The translations under genes were made by a program, and so were the position numbers. A stretch of 33,992 bases of DNA from JAMXLO01 sp041487355 (GTDB taxonomy: Bacteria > Pseudomonadota > Alphaproteobacteria > Acetobacterales > Acetobacteraceae): contig JBGPND010000034.1 in assembly GCA_041487355.1 (NCBI GenBank), positions 1 to 33,992 on the forward strand. The letters run 5' to 3'. Each line of letters starts with the position of its first letter. The first letter of the stretch is position 1. The notes beneath the pieces are model-generated. The model had not been told where the DNA came from. It did not search any database and was given only the letters and a program-made list of their open reading frames with translations. Shown piece after piece: positions 1 through 7,026 of this stretch.

Positions 1-361
1 ACCGCACTGCGGCCGTCGCGACATGCACCGACAGGCGCCGGTTGAAGTGGCGCGCGAAGAAGAACTCCCACTGGGTGTAGGACGCCTCGGTGATGCCCGG
101 CGGCAGCATGGGTGCGAAGGGCGTGGCTTCGTCCGCTGTTGGGAACGCGCCGGGAGCGGCGCCGATCACGCACACCACCCGGCCGCAGTCGCGCACGTAG
201 TCGTGCAGCTTCCGCAGCAGCGTGTCGGCGGCTTCCTGGCGGAAGTCGCTCTGCACCCGCACGAAGACGCCGCGCGCGCGGAGGTCAGCGGCGATGGCGT
301 CGCGCGCCGGGCCGAATTCGCTGCTCACCGCCGAGATGAAGACCCGCAGGACCACGTGCAT
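1..361 (-). CDS. DUF4062-like N-terminal domain protein, partial (runs off the left edge)
   Basis: The reading frame starts at ATG 361-359 on the minus strand and stays open to base 1, so only about 120 N-terminal residues are visible. It begins MHVVLRVFISAVSSEFGPAR and continues with a beta-alpha pattern (VFVRVQSDF, RVVCVIG, then a TQWEFFFARHF segment). The opening VFIS-x-SSEF-x-x-x-RDA resembles DUF4062, a TIR-like Rossmann-type domain found at the N-terminus of large NACHT/AAA/TPR proteins. A purine-rich stretch (AAAAGGCGGGG) lies directly before the ATG. The small coiled-coil gene ends 91 bases upstream on the same strand, so the two may be co-transcribed. The C-terminal effector or repeat domains lie outside the window, so no function can be given. 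The DUF4062 assignment comes from motif resemblance only. Confidence 0.7.
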   Translation of the reverse strand, partial: MHVVLRVFISAVSSEFGPARDAIAADLRARGVFVRVQSDFRQEAADTLLRKLHDYVRDCGRVVCVIGAAPGAFPTADEATPFAPMLPPGITEASYTQWEFFFARHFNRRLSVHVATAAVR

Positions 362-452
362 CCCCGCCTTTTGCGCCGGAGCGTTCCGGCGGGGATGGTG
401 CCACGTTACGCGGGCGTATGCAGCCTTTTAACGGCGCTGCCCGCGCCCGGCG

Positions 453-734
453 CTACCACACCGGCGGTGAAACTGCGATCGGCATGCCAGGCGGCGTGGC
501 CAGCAAGGTGGACGCGAGCGAGCGGAGATAGTCCTGAATGGCCGTCACCTGCCGACTGGTCTCGTCCAGCTTGGTCGACAGATCGGTCAGCTTCTCGGTC
601 AGCCCGTCGGTGACCTTCGCCACGCCCTCGAAGGTCTTCGTGTTATCGTCTTGCGCCTGCTTGATCATCTCCTGCATGACCTCCAGCAGATTGTCCTTGA
701 TCTGGTCCAACGCGGCCGAGACGTCGTCGTCCAT
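453..734 (-). CDS. small coiled-coil protein, function unknown
   Basis: This 93-residue protein is acidic, with heptad-like spacing of Leu, Ile and Val through residues 5-75 (DQIKDNLLEVMQEMIKQAQ, then LTEKLTDLSTKLDETSRQV). That predicts a long coiled coil followed by a short Pro-rich tail. It has no signal peptide, membrane segment or enzymatic motif. The start at 734 is supported by AGGAG six to seven bases upstream. It lies between chaC and the DUF4062-like gene on the same strand, with 76 and 91 bases of spacing. Codon use matches the neighbours. I do not recognise a family; a scaffold or oligomerising partner for the next gene is possible but is inference. Confidence 0.7.
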   Translation of the reverse strand: MDDDVSAALDQIKDNLLEVMQEMIKQAQDDNTKTFEGVAKVTDGLTEKLTDLSTKLDETSRQVTAIQDYLRSLASTLLATPPGMPIAVSPPVW

Positions 735-810
735 GGGATGCTCCTGGGTGCGTGCGCGCCGGCGACCCTACGCGCGGCCGTGTCGGATCGGCAATGGTCG
801 CGCCGCTGCG

Positions 811-1503
811 TCAGTTAGGCGTCTCGCCGACCAAAAGCTGCAGTCGCTCCAGAGCGCGGTCGCGCAGCCCCACTGACCGCAACGCGCCGAGCGTCTCCGC
901 CAGATACGCCGCGCAACTGCCGAGCGAGCCGGTGGCGGACGCCAGGCGCGCGGCAACCGCCGGTTCGTCGAGCCGTCCCGCGTAACGCGGATGGGCGCGG
1001 TTGGCGACGAAGGTGGCGGCGCGCACCGGGCCGGAATCGGTCATCGCGGTAACCCAGCGCGAGCGGTAGGCGCCGGTGAACAGCTCGCGCCGCCAGGCGA
1101 GCAGCAGCTCGGCCCGTGCATCAGCCGCCGGAATGCGGAACACCATCCCGGCGCAGCGCCCGCCGCGCTCCAGCGCCAGCATCAGCCCGGGGTTGTCCGG
1201 CGAGCCGCGGCCCATGTGCAGCCACAGGCAGAAGCGCCGGTGCCAGCCGTGCACCGCGCCCGCGCGGCGTTCGGCGAAGTCGATCGCCGGGTTCCACATC
1301 AAGGAGCCGTAGCCGAACAGCCAGACATCCGCGCCCGGTGCATGCCGCGCCAGCATGGTGTCGAGGTCGGCCTCGATCTCGGCATCCGACAGCAGCGCGG
1401 TGCCGGGCGGCATGCGCAGGCGCGCTGCGGCGAGCAGGGAGCCATCGCGCAGCCCCGCGCGGGTGATGCTGACGGCGTCGGCGGCGGACGAACTCTCGCT
1501 CAT
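811..1503 (-). CDS. chaC: ChaC-type gamma-glutamylcyclotransferase
   Basis: ChaC enzymes cleave glutathione in the cytoplasm to 5-oxoproline and Cys-Gly. The signature substrate loop is present as WLFGYGSLMWNP, and the catalytic glutamate is in the WRRELFTGAY segment, which lines up with LLWKREMITGCY of E. coli ChaC. HMGRGSPDNPGLMLALERGG and the C-terminal AAYLAETLGALRSVGL segment also fit the family. From the chosen ATG at 1503 the protein is 230 residues, the usual size. The frame is open further upstream to a GTG at 1608, but those 35 extra residues resemble no domain. A hairpin repeat separates this gene from coxD upstream. No clear Shine-Dalgarno precedes 1503, so the start is uncertain. 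Confidence 0.88.
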   Translation of the reverse strand: MSESSSAADAVSITRAGLRDGSLLAAARLRMPPGTALLSDAEIEADLDTMLARHAPGADVWLFGYGSLMWNPAIDFAERRAGAVHGWHRRFCLWLHMGRGSPDNPGLMLALERGGRCAGMVFRIPAADARAELLLAWRRELFTGAYRSRWVTAMTDSGPVRAATFVANRAHPRYAGRLDEPAVAARLASATGSLGSCAAYLAETLGALRSVGLRDRALERLQLLVGETPN

Positions 1504-1637
1504 CGGTCGGACGAAACCGGTGTCAGCCGGAACATCGCTCAATTGTTTGAATTGCGGGGAACGCAGGTTGGTGTCGGTTGGCGTGGCGATGGTCCTCGGC
1601 CGCGGCACCGGTGTGGTTGGCGCGCGCGCACGGTATT

Positions 1638-1758
1638 AACACGGAGGAAGTGCGGAGAGCCACTGAGGGCCACGGAGCAGTATGGAACCGCGCTACGCGC
1701 GAAGCGCATTATTGCCTTCTCCGTGGCACTCAGTGGCTCTCCGCACTTCCTCCGTGTT
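1638..1758. repeat. Long inverted repeat, family 1 copy A
   Basis: Two 40-base arms (1638-1677 and 1719-1758) are inverted complements with one mismatch; they begin AACACGGAGGAAGTGCGGAG. The 41-base loop holds the core GCGCGAAGCGCATT followed by TGCCTTCTC. The same design and core recur at 5032-5178 and 33723-33817, and a shorter relative lies at 11598-11671. The element lies between the coxD stop and the chaC start, where transcribed RNA would form a very stable hairpin. It could act as a terminator or attenuator, or be a MITE-like mobile repeat; the sequence does not decide between these. Confidence 0.85.
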
Positions 1759-1821
1759 GAATCCTTGCTTTGCTGAGGCACCACGCGCCAACCGGCCACG
1801 GCTGCAGGTGAATCATCTGCA

Positions 1822-2724
1822 CTACTCCGCCGCCTGCCGCGCCTCGGCCACCAACCGAGCCGCCTCGGCGCCGCGGATCTTGGCGATATCGTCCTGATAC
1901 TTCAGCAACACGCCAAGCGTCTCGTCCACCGCCCGCGGCGCCAGCTCCTTCTGGTTGAGATAGGTCAGCGCCTGCGCCCAGTCGATCGTCTCCGCCACCC
2001 CTGGCAGCTTGAACAGGTCCTCGCCGCGCAGCCGCTGCACGAACTCCACCACCTGCGCCGACAGGTGTGCCGGCACGTCCGGCGCCTTGGCGGCGAGGAT
2101 GGCGCGCTCGCGTTCGGCGTCCGGGTAGTCCACCCAGTGATACAGGCAGCGCCGGCGGATCGCGTCATGCACCTCGCGCGTGCGGTTCGATGTCAGCACC
2201 ACCACCGGCAGCGTCTTCGCGCGCACCGTGCCGAATTCCGGCACGGTGATCTGGAAATCCGCGAGCAGCTCCAGCAGGAACGCCTCGAACGGTTCGTCCG
2301 CGCGGTCGAGTTCGTCGATCAGCAGCACCGCGGGTGGCAGATCGGGGTCGATCGCCGACAGCAGCGGCCGGGCCAGCAGGTATTTGCGCGTATAGATATC
2401 GCTGGCCAGTTCGCCCGGGTCGGTCCGCCCCGAGGCCTCGCCGAGACGGATCGCCATGAGCTGCCGCGCATGGTCCCACTCGTAGGCCGCGGCCGACAGG
2501 TCCATGCCGTCATAGCATTGCAGCCGGACCAGCCGCCGCCCGAGCCCGGCGGCCAGCACCTTGGCGATCTCGGTCTTCCCGGTCCCGGGCTCGCCCTCCA
2601 GGAACAGCGGGCGGCGCATGGCGAGTGCCAGATGCACCGTGGTCGCCAGCTCCAGGTCCGCGATGTAGCCCTGATCGGCGAGCAGCCTGGCCGTGTCGGC
2701 GACGGTCGAGGGCAGATCGGCCAC
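1822..2724 (-). CDS. coxD: MoxR/CoxD-type AAA+ ATPase
   Basis: This 300-residue AAA+ ATPase belongs to the MoxR family. Walker A is FLEGEPGTGKTE (residues 42-52), Walker B is AVLLIDELDRADEP (132-144), and a sensor-type TSNRTREVHDAIRRR follows. In carboxydotrophs CoxD is a chaperone-like ATPase that helps assemble the Cu-S-Mo site of CO dehydrogenase. Related MoxR proteins act with VWA-domain partners. The start codon is GTG at 2724, sharing one base with the coxG stop (TAGTG), so translation is coupled. No coxE (VWA) gene follows; a hairpin repeat does. The CoxD name rests on family resemblance plus the coxG neighbour. A general MoxR role in maturing another molybdenum hydroxylase is equally possible. 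Confidence 0.85.
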   Translation of the reverse strand: MADLPSTVADTARLLADQGYIADLELATTVHLALAMRRPLFLEGEPGTGKTEIAKVLAAGLGRRLVRLQCYDGMDLSAAAYEWDHARQLMAIRLGEASGRTDPGELASDIYTRKYLLARPLLSAIDPDLPPAVLLIDELDRADEPFEAFLLELLADFQITVPEFGTVRAKTLPVVVLTSNRTREVHDAIRRRCLYHWVDYPDAERERAILAAKAPDVPAHLSAQVVEFVQRLRGEDLFKLPGVAETIDWAQALTYLNQKELAPRAVDETLGVLLKYQDDIAKIRGAEAARLVAEARQAAE

Positions 2725-3335
2725 TAGATCAGGCTTCCGAGGATCAGGATGAGGATGAACAGGTAGATCACGCCACCGATCCAGGCAACCAGCGGCAGGC
2801 CGAACGGTTCGCGTGGCACCAGGGCGAGCGGGCTGATCGCCAAGGGCGGTGGCGGAGGCGCGGGCCGAGCTTCCGACGGCGCTTCGGCGGCGGCCGGTGG
2901 GGCCACCCGCGCACTGAACCGGTCGAAGAAGGCGTCCGCCATCTGCTTGGCGGTTGCATCGATCAGCCTGGAACCGAGCTGAGCGATCTTGCCGCCGACC
3001 TGCGCGTTCACCTCGTAGCGCAGCAAGGTGCCGCCGCCGTCATCCTCCAGCCGCACGTTGGCGCCGCCCTTGGCGAAGCCGGCGACCCCGCCCTGGCCCT
3101 CGCCGCCGATCGTGTAGCCGTTCGGCGGATCGATATCGGAGAGGTGCACGGTGCCGGTAAACCGCGCCGAGATCGGCCCGATCTTGATCGCCGCGGTCGC
3201 CTTCATCTCGGTATCCGACAGCTTGTCCAGGCTCTCGCAGCCTGGGATACTGGCCTTGAGCACCTCCGGGTTGTTGAGCGCCTGCCATACGGTTTGGCGC
3301 GGCGCGGGGATGCGCCGCTCACCCGTCATGTCCAT
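2724..3335 (-). CDS. coxG: CoxG-like SRPBCC-fold membrane-anchored protein
   Basis: The protein has 203 residues and starts MDMTGERRIPAPRQTVWQAL. The N-terminal 150 residues form a CoxG/SRPBCC domain, with NNPEVLKASIPGCESL, FTGTVHLSDIDPPNGYTI and a glycine-rich GEGQGGVAGFAKGGANV loop. A Pro/Ala-rich linker follows (about 150-175), then a single C-terminal membrane helix (VAWIGGVIYLFILILILGSLI). In carboxydotrophs CoxG recruits CO dehydrogenase to the membrane. The gene overlaps coxD by one base. ATG 3335 and ATG 3329 are both plausible starts; GGGGA precedes them. The divergent transporter begins 51 bases away, so the two promoters must share that short interval. No coxMSL genes are in the window, so the partner enzyme is unknown. 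Confidence 0.87.
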   Translation of the reverse strand: MDMTGERRIPAPRQTVWQALNNPEVLKASIPGCESLDKLSDTEMKATAAIKIGPISARFTGTVHLSDIDPPNGYTIGGEGQGGVAGFAKGGANVRLEDDGGGTLLRYEVNAQVGGKIAQLGSRLIDATAKQMADAFFDRFSARVAPPAAAEAPSEARPAPPPPPLAISPLALVPREPFGLPLVAWIGGVIYLFILILILGSLI

Positions 3336-3386
3336 CGGACCGGTTCCCCGTTGTGCGGGCCGGACGTTACTTGCAGGGTCCGGGGC

Positions 3387-4706
3387 ATGCAACCAAGCGC
3401 ACCCAGCCTCGAGTGGGGCTTTCCGTTCCTCGGCCTGCTGGCCTCGATGGCCGTGTTCCCGATCGTGGCGCCGCGCTTCTGGCATCGGCGCATGGGGTCC
3501 GTCGCCTTCGCCTGGAGTGCCGTGCTGCTGGCTCAGGAAGCGGTCGTGGTCGGCGTCGGCCCGGCTGCCGCCGCCGCCTGGCATGCCATATTGATCGACT
3601 ATCTGCCGTTCGTGACTCTGCTGCTGGCGCTCTACACGGCCGGCGGCGGCGTGCTGCTGCGCGGCGGCCCGGCCGGCACGCCCCACGGCAACACGGCGAT
3701 GCTGGCGCTGGGGATGGTGATGGGCGCGGTGATGGGCACCACCGGCGCCGCGATGGTGCTGATCCACCCGCTGCTGCACGCGAACGCGCATCGCCGGCGC
3801 AAGGTGCACCTCGTGCTGTTCCTGATCGTGCTGGTGGCCAACGCCTCGGGCGCGATCACGCCGCTCGGCAATCCGCCGCTGTATATCGGTTTGCTGCACG
3901 GCGTGCCGTTCTTCTGGCCGGCCCGCCACCTGATCGCCCCGCTGCTGGTGGTGACCCTGTCGCTGCTGGCGGTGTTCTACCTGATCGACCGCCGCCTCGC
4001 CGCCGCGGAGCCGCCGCCGCCGGAACCGCAGCGCTTTCGTGTCAGGGGCTGGTGGAACATCGGCCTGATCCTGCTGGTGATCCTCGTCGTCCTGGCGCAG
4101 GGCGCGGTGCAGCCGGGGCGTCTCGTGCTTCTGGGCCAGGCTGTCGGCGCCGGGCAGCTCGTCGGCATCCTGGTCCTCGTCGCGGTCACACTCGTGTCGG
4201 TGCGCATCACGCCGCGCGCGATCCGCCAGGCCAACGACTTCACCTGGCACCCGATGGCCGAGGTGGCGATGCTGTTCGCCGCCATCTTCGTGACCATTGC
4301 CCCGGTGGTGGACATGCTGCGGGCGGGGCTGGACGGCCCGCTCGCGCCGCTGCTGCAACTGACGCGGGACGGCGGCGGAAGGCCGCTGCCGCTGGCCTAT
4401 TTCTGGCTCACCGGCATCCTGTCGGCCTTCCTCGACAATGCGCCGACCTATCTGGTGTTCTTCGAGCTGGCCGGCATCCGACCGGCGTCGCTTGGTGGGC
4501 CCGAGAGCACGATCCTGACCGCGATCTCGGCGGGGGCGGTGTTCTTCGGCGGGCTGACCTATATCGGCAACGCGCCGAACATGATGTTGCGCGCGATCGC
4601 ATCGCATCGCGGCGTGCGCATGCCGGGGTTCTTCGGGTTCATGCTGTTGGCGTCCGCCGTGTTGCTGCCGGTGCTGGCGCTGGTCAGCCTGCTGTTCTTC
4701 ATCTAG
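3387..4706 (+). CDS. Sodium:proton antiporter / citrate-type ion transporter (CitMHS-like)
   Basis: This 439-residue integral membrane protein has roughly ten to twelve hydrophobic helices. Two re-entrant-loop-like motifs are visible: ASGAITPLGNPPLYIGLLHG near residue 160 and FGGLTYIGNAPNMMLRAI near residue 390. Both carry the G/N-rich signature of the ion transporter superfamily (NhaD, CitMHS). Its likely role is exchange or symport of an organic acid or sodium across the inner membrane; the substrate cannot be read from sequence. The start at ATG 3387 is chosen because hydrophobic sequence begins there and GGGTCCGGGG precedes it. The frame is open further upstream, but that part overlaps coxG on the other strand and has no transporter character. 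Its last 50 codons are duplicated at 5231-5380. The stop codon lies at the first base of a repeat shared with the hyuB end. Confidence 0.87.
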   Translation: MQPSAPSLEWGFPFLGLLASMAVFPIVAPRFWHRRMGSVAFAWSAVLLAQEAVVVGVGPAAAAAWHAILIDYLPFVTLLLALYTAGGGVLLRGGPAGTPHGNTAMLALGMVMGAVMGTTGAAMVLIHPLLHANAHRRRKVHLVLFLIVLVANASGAITPLGNPPLYIGLLHGVPFFWPARHLIAPLLVVTLSLLAVFYLIDRRLAAAEPPPPEPQRFRVRGWWNIGLILLVILVVLAQGAVQPGRLVLLGQAVGAGQLVGILVLVAVTLVSVRITPRAIRQANDFTWHPMAEVAMLFAAIFVTIAPVVDMLRAGLDGPLAPLLQLTRDGGGRPLPLAYFWLTGILSAFLDNAPTYLVFFELAGIRPASLGGPESTILTAISAGAVFFGGLTYIGNAPNMMLRAIASHRGVRMPGFFGFMLLASAVLLPVLALVSLLFFI

Positions 4707-4746
4707 AGCGTGTTCAGCATGACTGGAATCTCGCCGGAATGATGGG
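4704..4746 (+). repeat. 43-base dispersed repeat beginning at the transporter stop codon
   Basis: Bases 4704-4746 match 15914-15956 at 37 of 43 positions. Both begin with the TAG stop codon of the gene upstream (transporter here, hyuB there), followed by GAG-YGYG-TTCAGCAT and ACTGGAATC. At 15914 the match runs on into a long hairpin, whereas here it stops in unique sequence. This suggests an extragenic repeat that supplied the stop codons of both genes. Confidence 0.75.
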
Positions 4747-5031
4747 CCGTGGCCGGCGCGCGGTTCCGGTCACCCTGAACCCGCTATAGGGTCTGCCACC
4801 GTGGGCTCACCGATAGCCGGTAGAGCGCGGCGGCCGATTCAATCCGTGAGGCGCCGCATCCGGACACGGCCGGTCGCAATGACCGAGAAATGGCCGAACC
4901 AGTCGTTACGTCCGGTGATGAGGTCTGCAAGGCGCTGTCCGACGTCACCCGGCTTTGGCACAGGTCAAAAGTCGACAGGATGCGAGCCTCACGCAGGGCT
5001 AACGCATATGGTCAGCGGAGCAAGAAAGGCA
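4747..5031. other. Intergenic stretch with no gene recognised
   Basis: Nothing here looks coding: the short open frames have no recognisable motif and no ribosome-binding site. The stretch lies between the transporter-end repeat and the inverted repeat at 5032. It may be part of the DNA that was inserted when the transporter tail became duplicated. No RNA gene or clear promoter was identified. Confidence 0.6.
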
Positions 5032-5178
5032 TTTAACACGGAGAAAAAGGGAGGCCCCACGGAGAGCACGGAGTAGAATTTTCTTGGCGCTTCGCGCAGG
5101 AAGACGGTTCATCGCCGCGCGAAGCGCATAAATGCCTTCTCTGTGACCTCGGTGTCCTCCCTTTTTCTCCGTGTTAAA
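5032..5178. repeat. Long inverted repeat, family 1 copy B
   Basis: Two perfect 23-base outer arms (5032-5054 and 5156-5178) begin TTTAACACGGAGAAAAAGGG. Imperfect pairing continues inward through CACGGAG / CTCTGTG segments. The loop carries GCGCGAAGCGCATAAATGCC, nearly identical to the core of the copy at 1638-1758. The element lies 52 bases upstream of the duplicated transporter fragment, so it may have taken part in the rearrangement that made the duplication. Confidence 0.85.
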
Positions 5179-5230
5179 AATACCTTCTTGCTTCCTTTAC
5201 TGGGGCCTACGACGGCGCGTAGCCACCCAC

Positions 5231-5380
5231 GGGCTGACCTATATCGGCAACGCGCCGAACATGATGCTGCGCGCGATCGCATCGCATCGCGGCGTGCGCA
5301 TGCCGGGCTTCTTCGGCTTCATGCTGCTGGCGTCCTGCCTGCTGCTACCGGCGCTGGTGAGCCTGCTGTTCTTCGTGTGA
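5231..5380 (+). pseudogene. Duplicated 3' end of the transporter gene (50-codon remnant)
   Basis: The sequence encodes GLTYIGNAPNMMLRAIASHR onward to a stop at 5378-5380 and is the same as the C-terminus of the transporter at 4551-4706. In the first 35 codons there are four base differences and all are synonymous (TTG/CTG twice, GGG/GGC twice). The last part differs by a two-codon deletion, a few conservative changes and a different stop codon. The lack of amino acid change in the conserved part indicates that both sequences evolved as working genes before this one was cut down. It lacks the other roughly 390 residues and cannot be a functional transporter. The reading frame continues upstream to an ATG at 5171 in unrelated sequence. 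prpB starts 42 bases downstream. Confidence 0.88.
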
Positions 5381-5422
5381 GGCTTCGGCTATGCCGAAGC
5401 CGCCCAGTCCGGAGCCCGCGTC

Positions 5423-6349
5423 ATGACGTATCTGGTCGCCGCCGATCTTCCCACCGAGCCCGCCGGAGAGCGGTTTCGCGCCCTGCTCGCCAGCCCCGGG
5501 ATCCTGCAGATGCCCGGCGCCCATAACGGCATGGCCGCGTTGCAGGCGAAGGCGGCGGGGTTCGAGTCGCTGTATCTCTCCGGCGCGGCGATGACGGCGT
5601 CGATGGGCATCCCGGACGTCGGCATGATCACGGTGGACGAGGTGTGCGGCTTCGTCCGGCAGATCGCGCGGGCGGCCGGCCTGCCGCTGCTGGTCGACGG
5701 CGACACCGGCTACGGCGAGGCGCTCAACGTCATGCACATGGTGCGCTCGTTCGAGGATGCCGGCGCCGCCGCGGTGCATATCGAGGACCAGTTGCTGCCC
5801 AAGAAATGCGGCCACCTGAACGACAAGAAGCTGGCCGATCCGCACGACATGGCCGCCAAGGTCGCCGCCGCTCGGCGGGCGCGCCGGCACCTGTTCATCG
5901 TCGCCCGCACCGATGCCGCCGCCAGCGAGGGCATGGACGGCGCGGTGGCGCGGGCGAAGCTGTATCTGGCAGCCGGCGCCGATGCGATCTTCCCCGAGGC
6001 GCTGACCACCGCCGAGATGTTCCGCACATTCGCCGCGCGCGTCGACGCGCCGCTGCTCGCCAACATGACGGAGTTCGGCCGCACGCCGTTCTTCACCGCG
6101 GCGGAGTTCCAGGACATGGGCTACAGGATGGTGATCTGGCCGGTCAGCTCGCTGCGTGTCGCGAACAAGGCGCAGGCCGAGCTGTATGCGGCGATCCGCC
6201 GCGACGGCGGCACCCAGCTTATGCTCGATCGCATGCAGACGCGCGCGGAGCTCTATGCCGCGATCGGCTACCACGACTACGAGGCACTCGACGCGACCAT
6301 CGTGAAGACCGTGATCCCGCAAGGGATGCCGCAGCCCCGGTCGCCATGA
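5423..6349 (+). CDS. prpB: 2-methylisocitrate lyase (isocitrate lyase/PEP mutase superfamily)
   Basis: PrpB cleaves 2-methylisocitrate to pyruvate and succinate in the methylcitrate cycle for propionate. The 308-residue protein has the Mg-binding loop LVDGDTGYGE (residues 90-99), the catalytic KKCGH (127-131, Cys129) in a flexible loop, and a C-terminal MQTRAELYAAIGYHDYE that closely follows the E. coli PrpB C-terminus. GGAG lies nine bases before the ATG at 5423. The downstream DUF192 gene overlaps through ATGA, so they form one transcript. No prpC, prpD or prpE genes are visible, so other superfamily activities such as oxaloacetate hydrolysis remain possible. The C-terminal likeness makes PrpB the best call. 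Confidence 0.87.
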   Translation: MTYLVAADLPTEPAGERFRALLASPGILQMPGAHNGMAALQAKAAGFESLYLSGAAMTASMGIPDVGMITVDEVCGFVRQIARAAGLPLLVDGDTGYGEALNVMHMVRSFEDAGAAAVHIEDQLLPKKCGHLNDKKLADPHDMAAKVAAARRARRHLFIVARTDAAASEGMDGAVARAKLYLAAGADAIFPEALTTAEMFRTFAARVDAPLLANMTEFGRTPFFTAAEFQDMGYRMVIWPVSSLRVANKAQAELYAAIRRDGGTQLMLDRMQTRAELYAAIGYHDYEALDATIVKTVIPQGMPQPRSP

Positions 6350-6843
6350 GAGCCGTCCCTATGCGTCGCCGCCCACTTCTGGCCTTGCTCACCGTCATCC
6401 CGCTTGCGGCGCGTGCCCAGCCGGCCAACCCGACCGGTCCGCAACCCGAGCTGCCGAAGGAGAAGCTGGTCATCGTCACCCGCGACGGGGCGCGGCATGA
6501 CTTCAATGTCGAGATGGCCACCGCGCCGGATCAGCAGACCGTCGGGCTGATGTTCCGCCCGAGCGTGCCGGCCGACGGCGGGATGCTGTTCGACTGGGGC
6601 ATGCCGCGCGATTCGCAGATGTGGATGCGCAACACCATCGCGCCGCTCGACATGGTGTTCATCAACGCCGATGGCACGATCCGCTCGATCGCGGAGAACA
6701 CCGTGCCCGAGAGCCTGGCGATCATCGACAGCCGCGGCCCGGTGCGCGCCACGCTGGAGCTGGCCGCGGGCACCACGGCGCGGCGGAACATCCGGGTGGG
6801 CGACAACGTGCAGCAGCGAATTTTCGGCAACGGTGCCCCCTGA
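6346..6843 (+). CDS. DUF192 family exported protein
   Basis: The N-terminus (MRAVPMRRRPLLALLTVIPL, then AARAQ) is a signal peptide with likely cleavage near residue 24, so the mature protein is periplasmic. The DUF192 domain follows (about residues 40-160), with TVGLMFRPSVPADGGMLFDW and the hallmark MWMRNTIAPLDMVFINADG. The family is small, widespread and has no firmly established role. The chosen ATG at 6346 overlaps the prpB stop (ATGA). A second in-frame ATG at 6361 gives an equally good signal peptide. The gene ends just before a GC-rich hairpin and tRNA-Pro. Confidence 0.85.
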   Translation: MRAVPMRRRPLLALLTVIPLAARAQPANPTGPQPELPKEKLVIVTRDGARHDFNVEMATAPDQQTVGLMFRPSVPADGGMLFDWGMPRDSQMWMRNTIAPLDMVFINADGTIRSIAENTVPESLAIIDSRGPVRATLELAAGTTARRNIRVGDNVQQRIFGNGAP

Positions 6844-6901
6844 GGGCTGGCCACCGATCGCTGCTTGCCTATCCGCCCGGCCGCCCATAGGTTCCGGGCG
6901 T

Positions 6902-6922
6902 CCCCCGGGTCAGGCCCGGGGG
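6902..6922. terminator. GC-rich hairpin between the DUF192 gene and tRNA-Pro
   Basis: CCCCCGGG and CCCGGGGG form a perfect 8-bp stem around the 5-base loop TCAGG, 58 bases after the DUF192 stop. No T-run follows, so it is not a textbook intrinsic terminator. It also resembles the CCCCGGATCAAGTCCGG repeat seen at 11727 and 30078, so it may simply be a repeat copy. Confidence 0.45.
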
Positions 6923-6930
6923 CATATCGG

Positions 6931-7008
6931 CGGGGCGTGGCGCAGCCTGGTCAGCGCGCGTGTTTTGGGTACACGAGGTCGTGGGTTCAAATCCCGCCGC
7001 CCCGACCA
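6931..7008 (+). tRNA. tRNA-Pro (anticodon TGG)
   Basis: The cloverleaf closes fully. The acceptor stem is CGGGGCG / CGCCCCG, the anticodon stem CGTGT / ACACG encloses the loop TTTGGGT with anticodon TGG, and the T arm contains GGTTCAAATCC. The discriminator base is A and the CCA end is encoded at 7006-7008. It is transcribed in the same direction as the flanking genes. Confidence 0.96.
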
Positions 7009-7026
7009 GTTGCAGTGAGAGGTGTC

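Noticed and set aside
2625..3386. Long upstream extension of the transporter reading frame (open from 2625)
   Set aside because: It lies antisense to coxG and coxD, has no hydrophobic or transporter character, and a good start with hydrophobic sequence occurs at 3387.
3336..4607. Extension of the coxG frame antisense to the transporter (627-residue open frame)
   Set aside because: The extension is Arg/His/Gln-rich antisense sequence typical of high-GC shadows; CoxG homology begins at the ATG at 3335.
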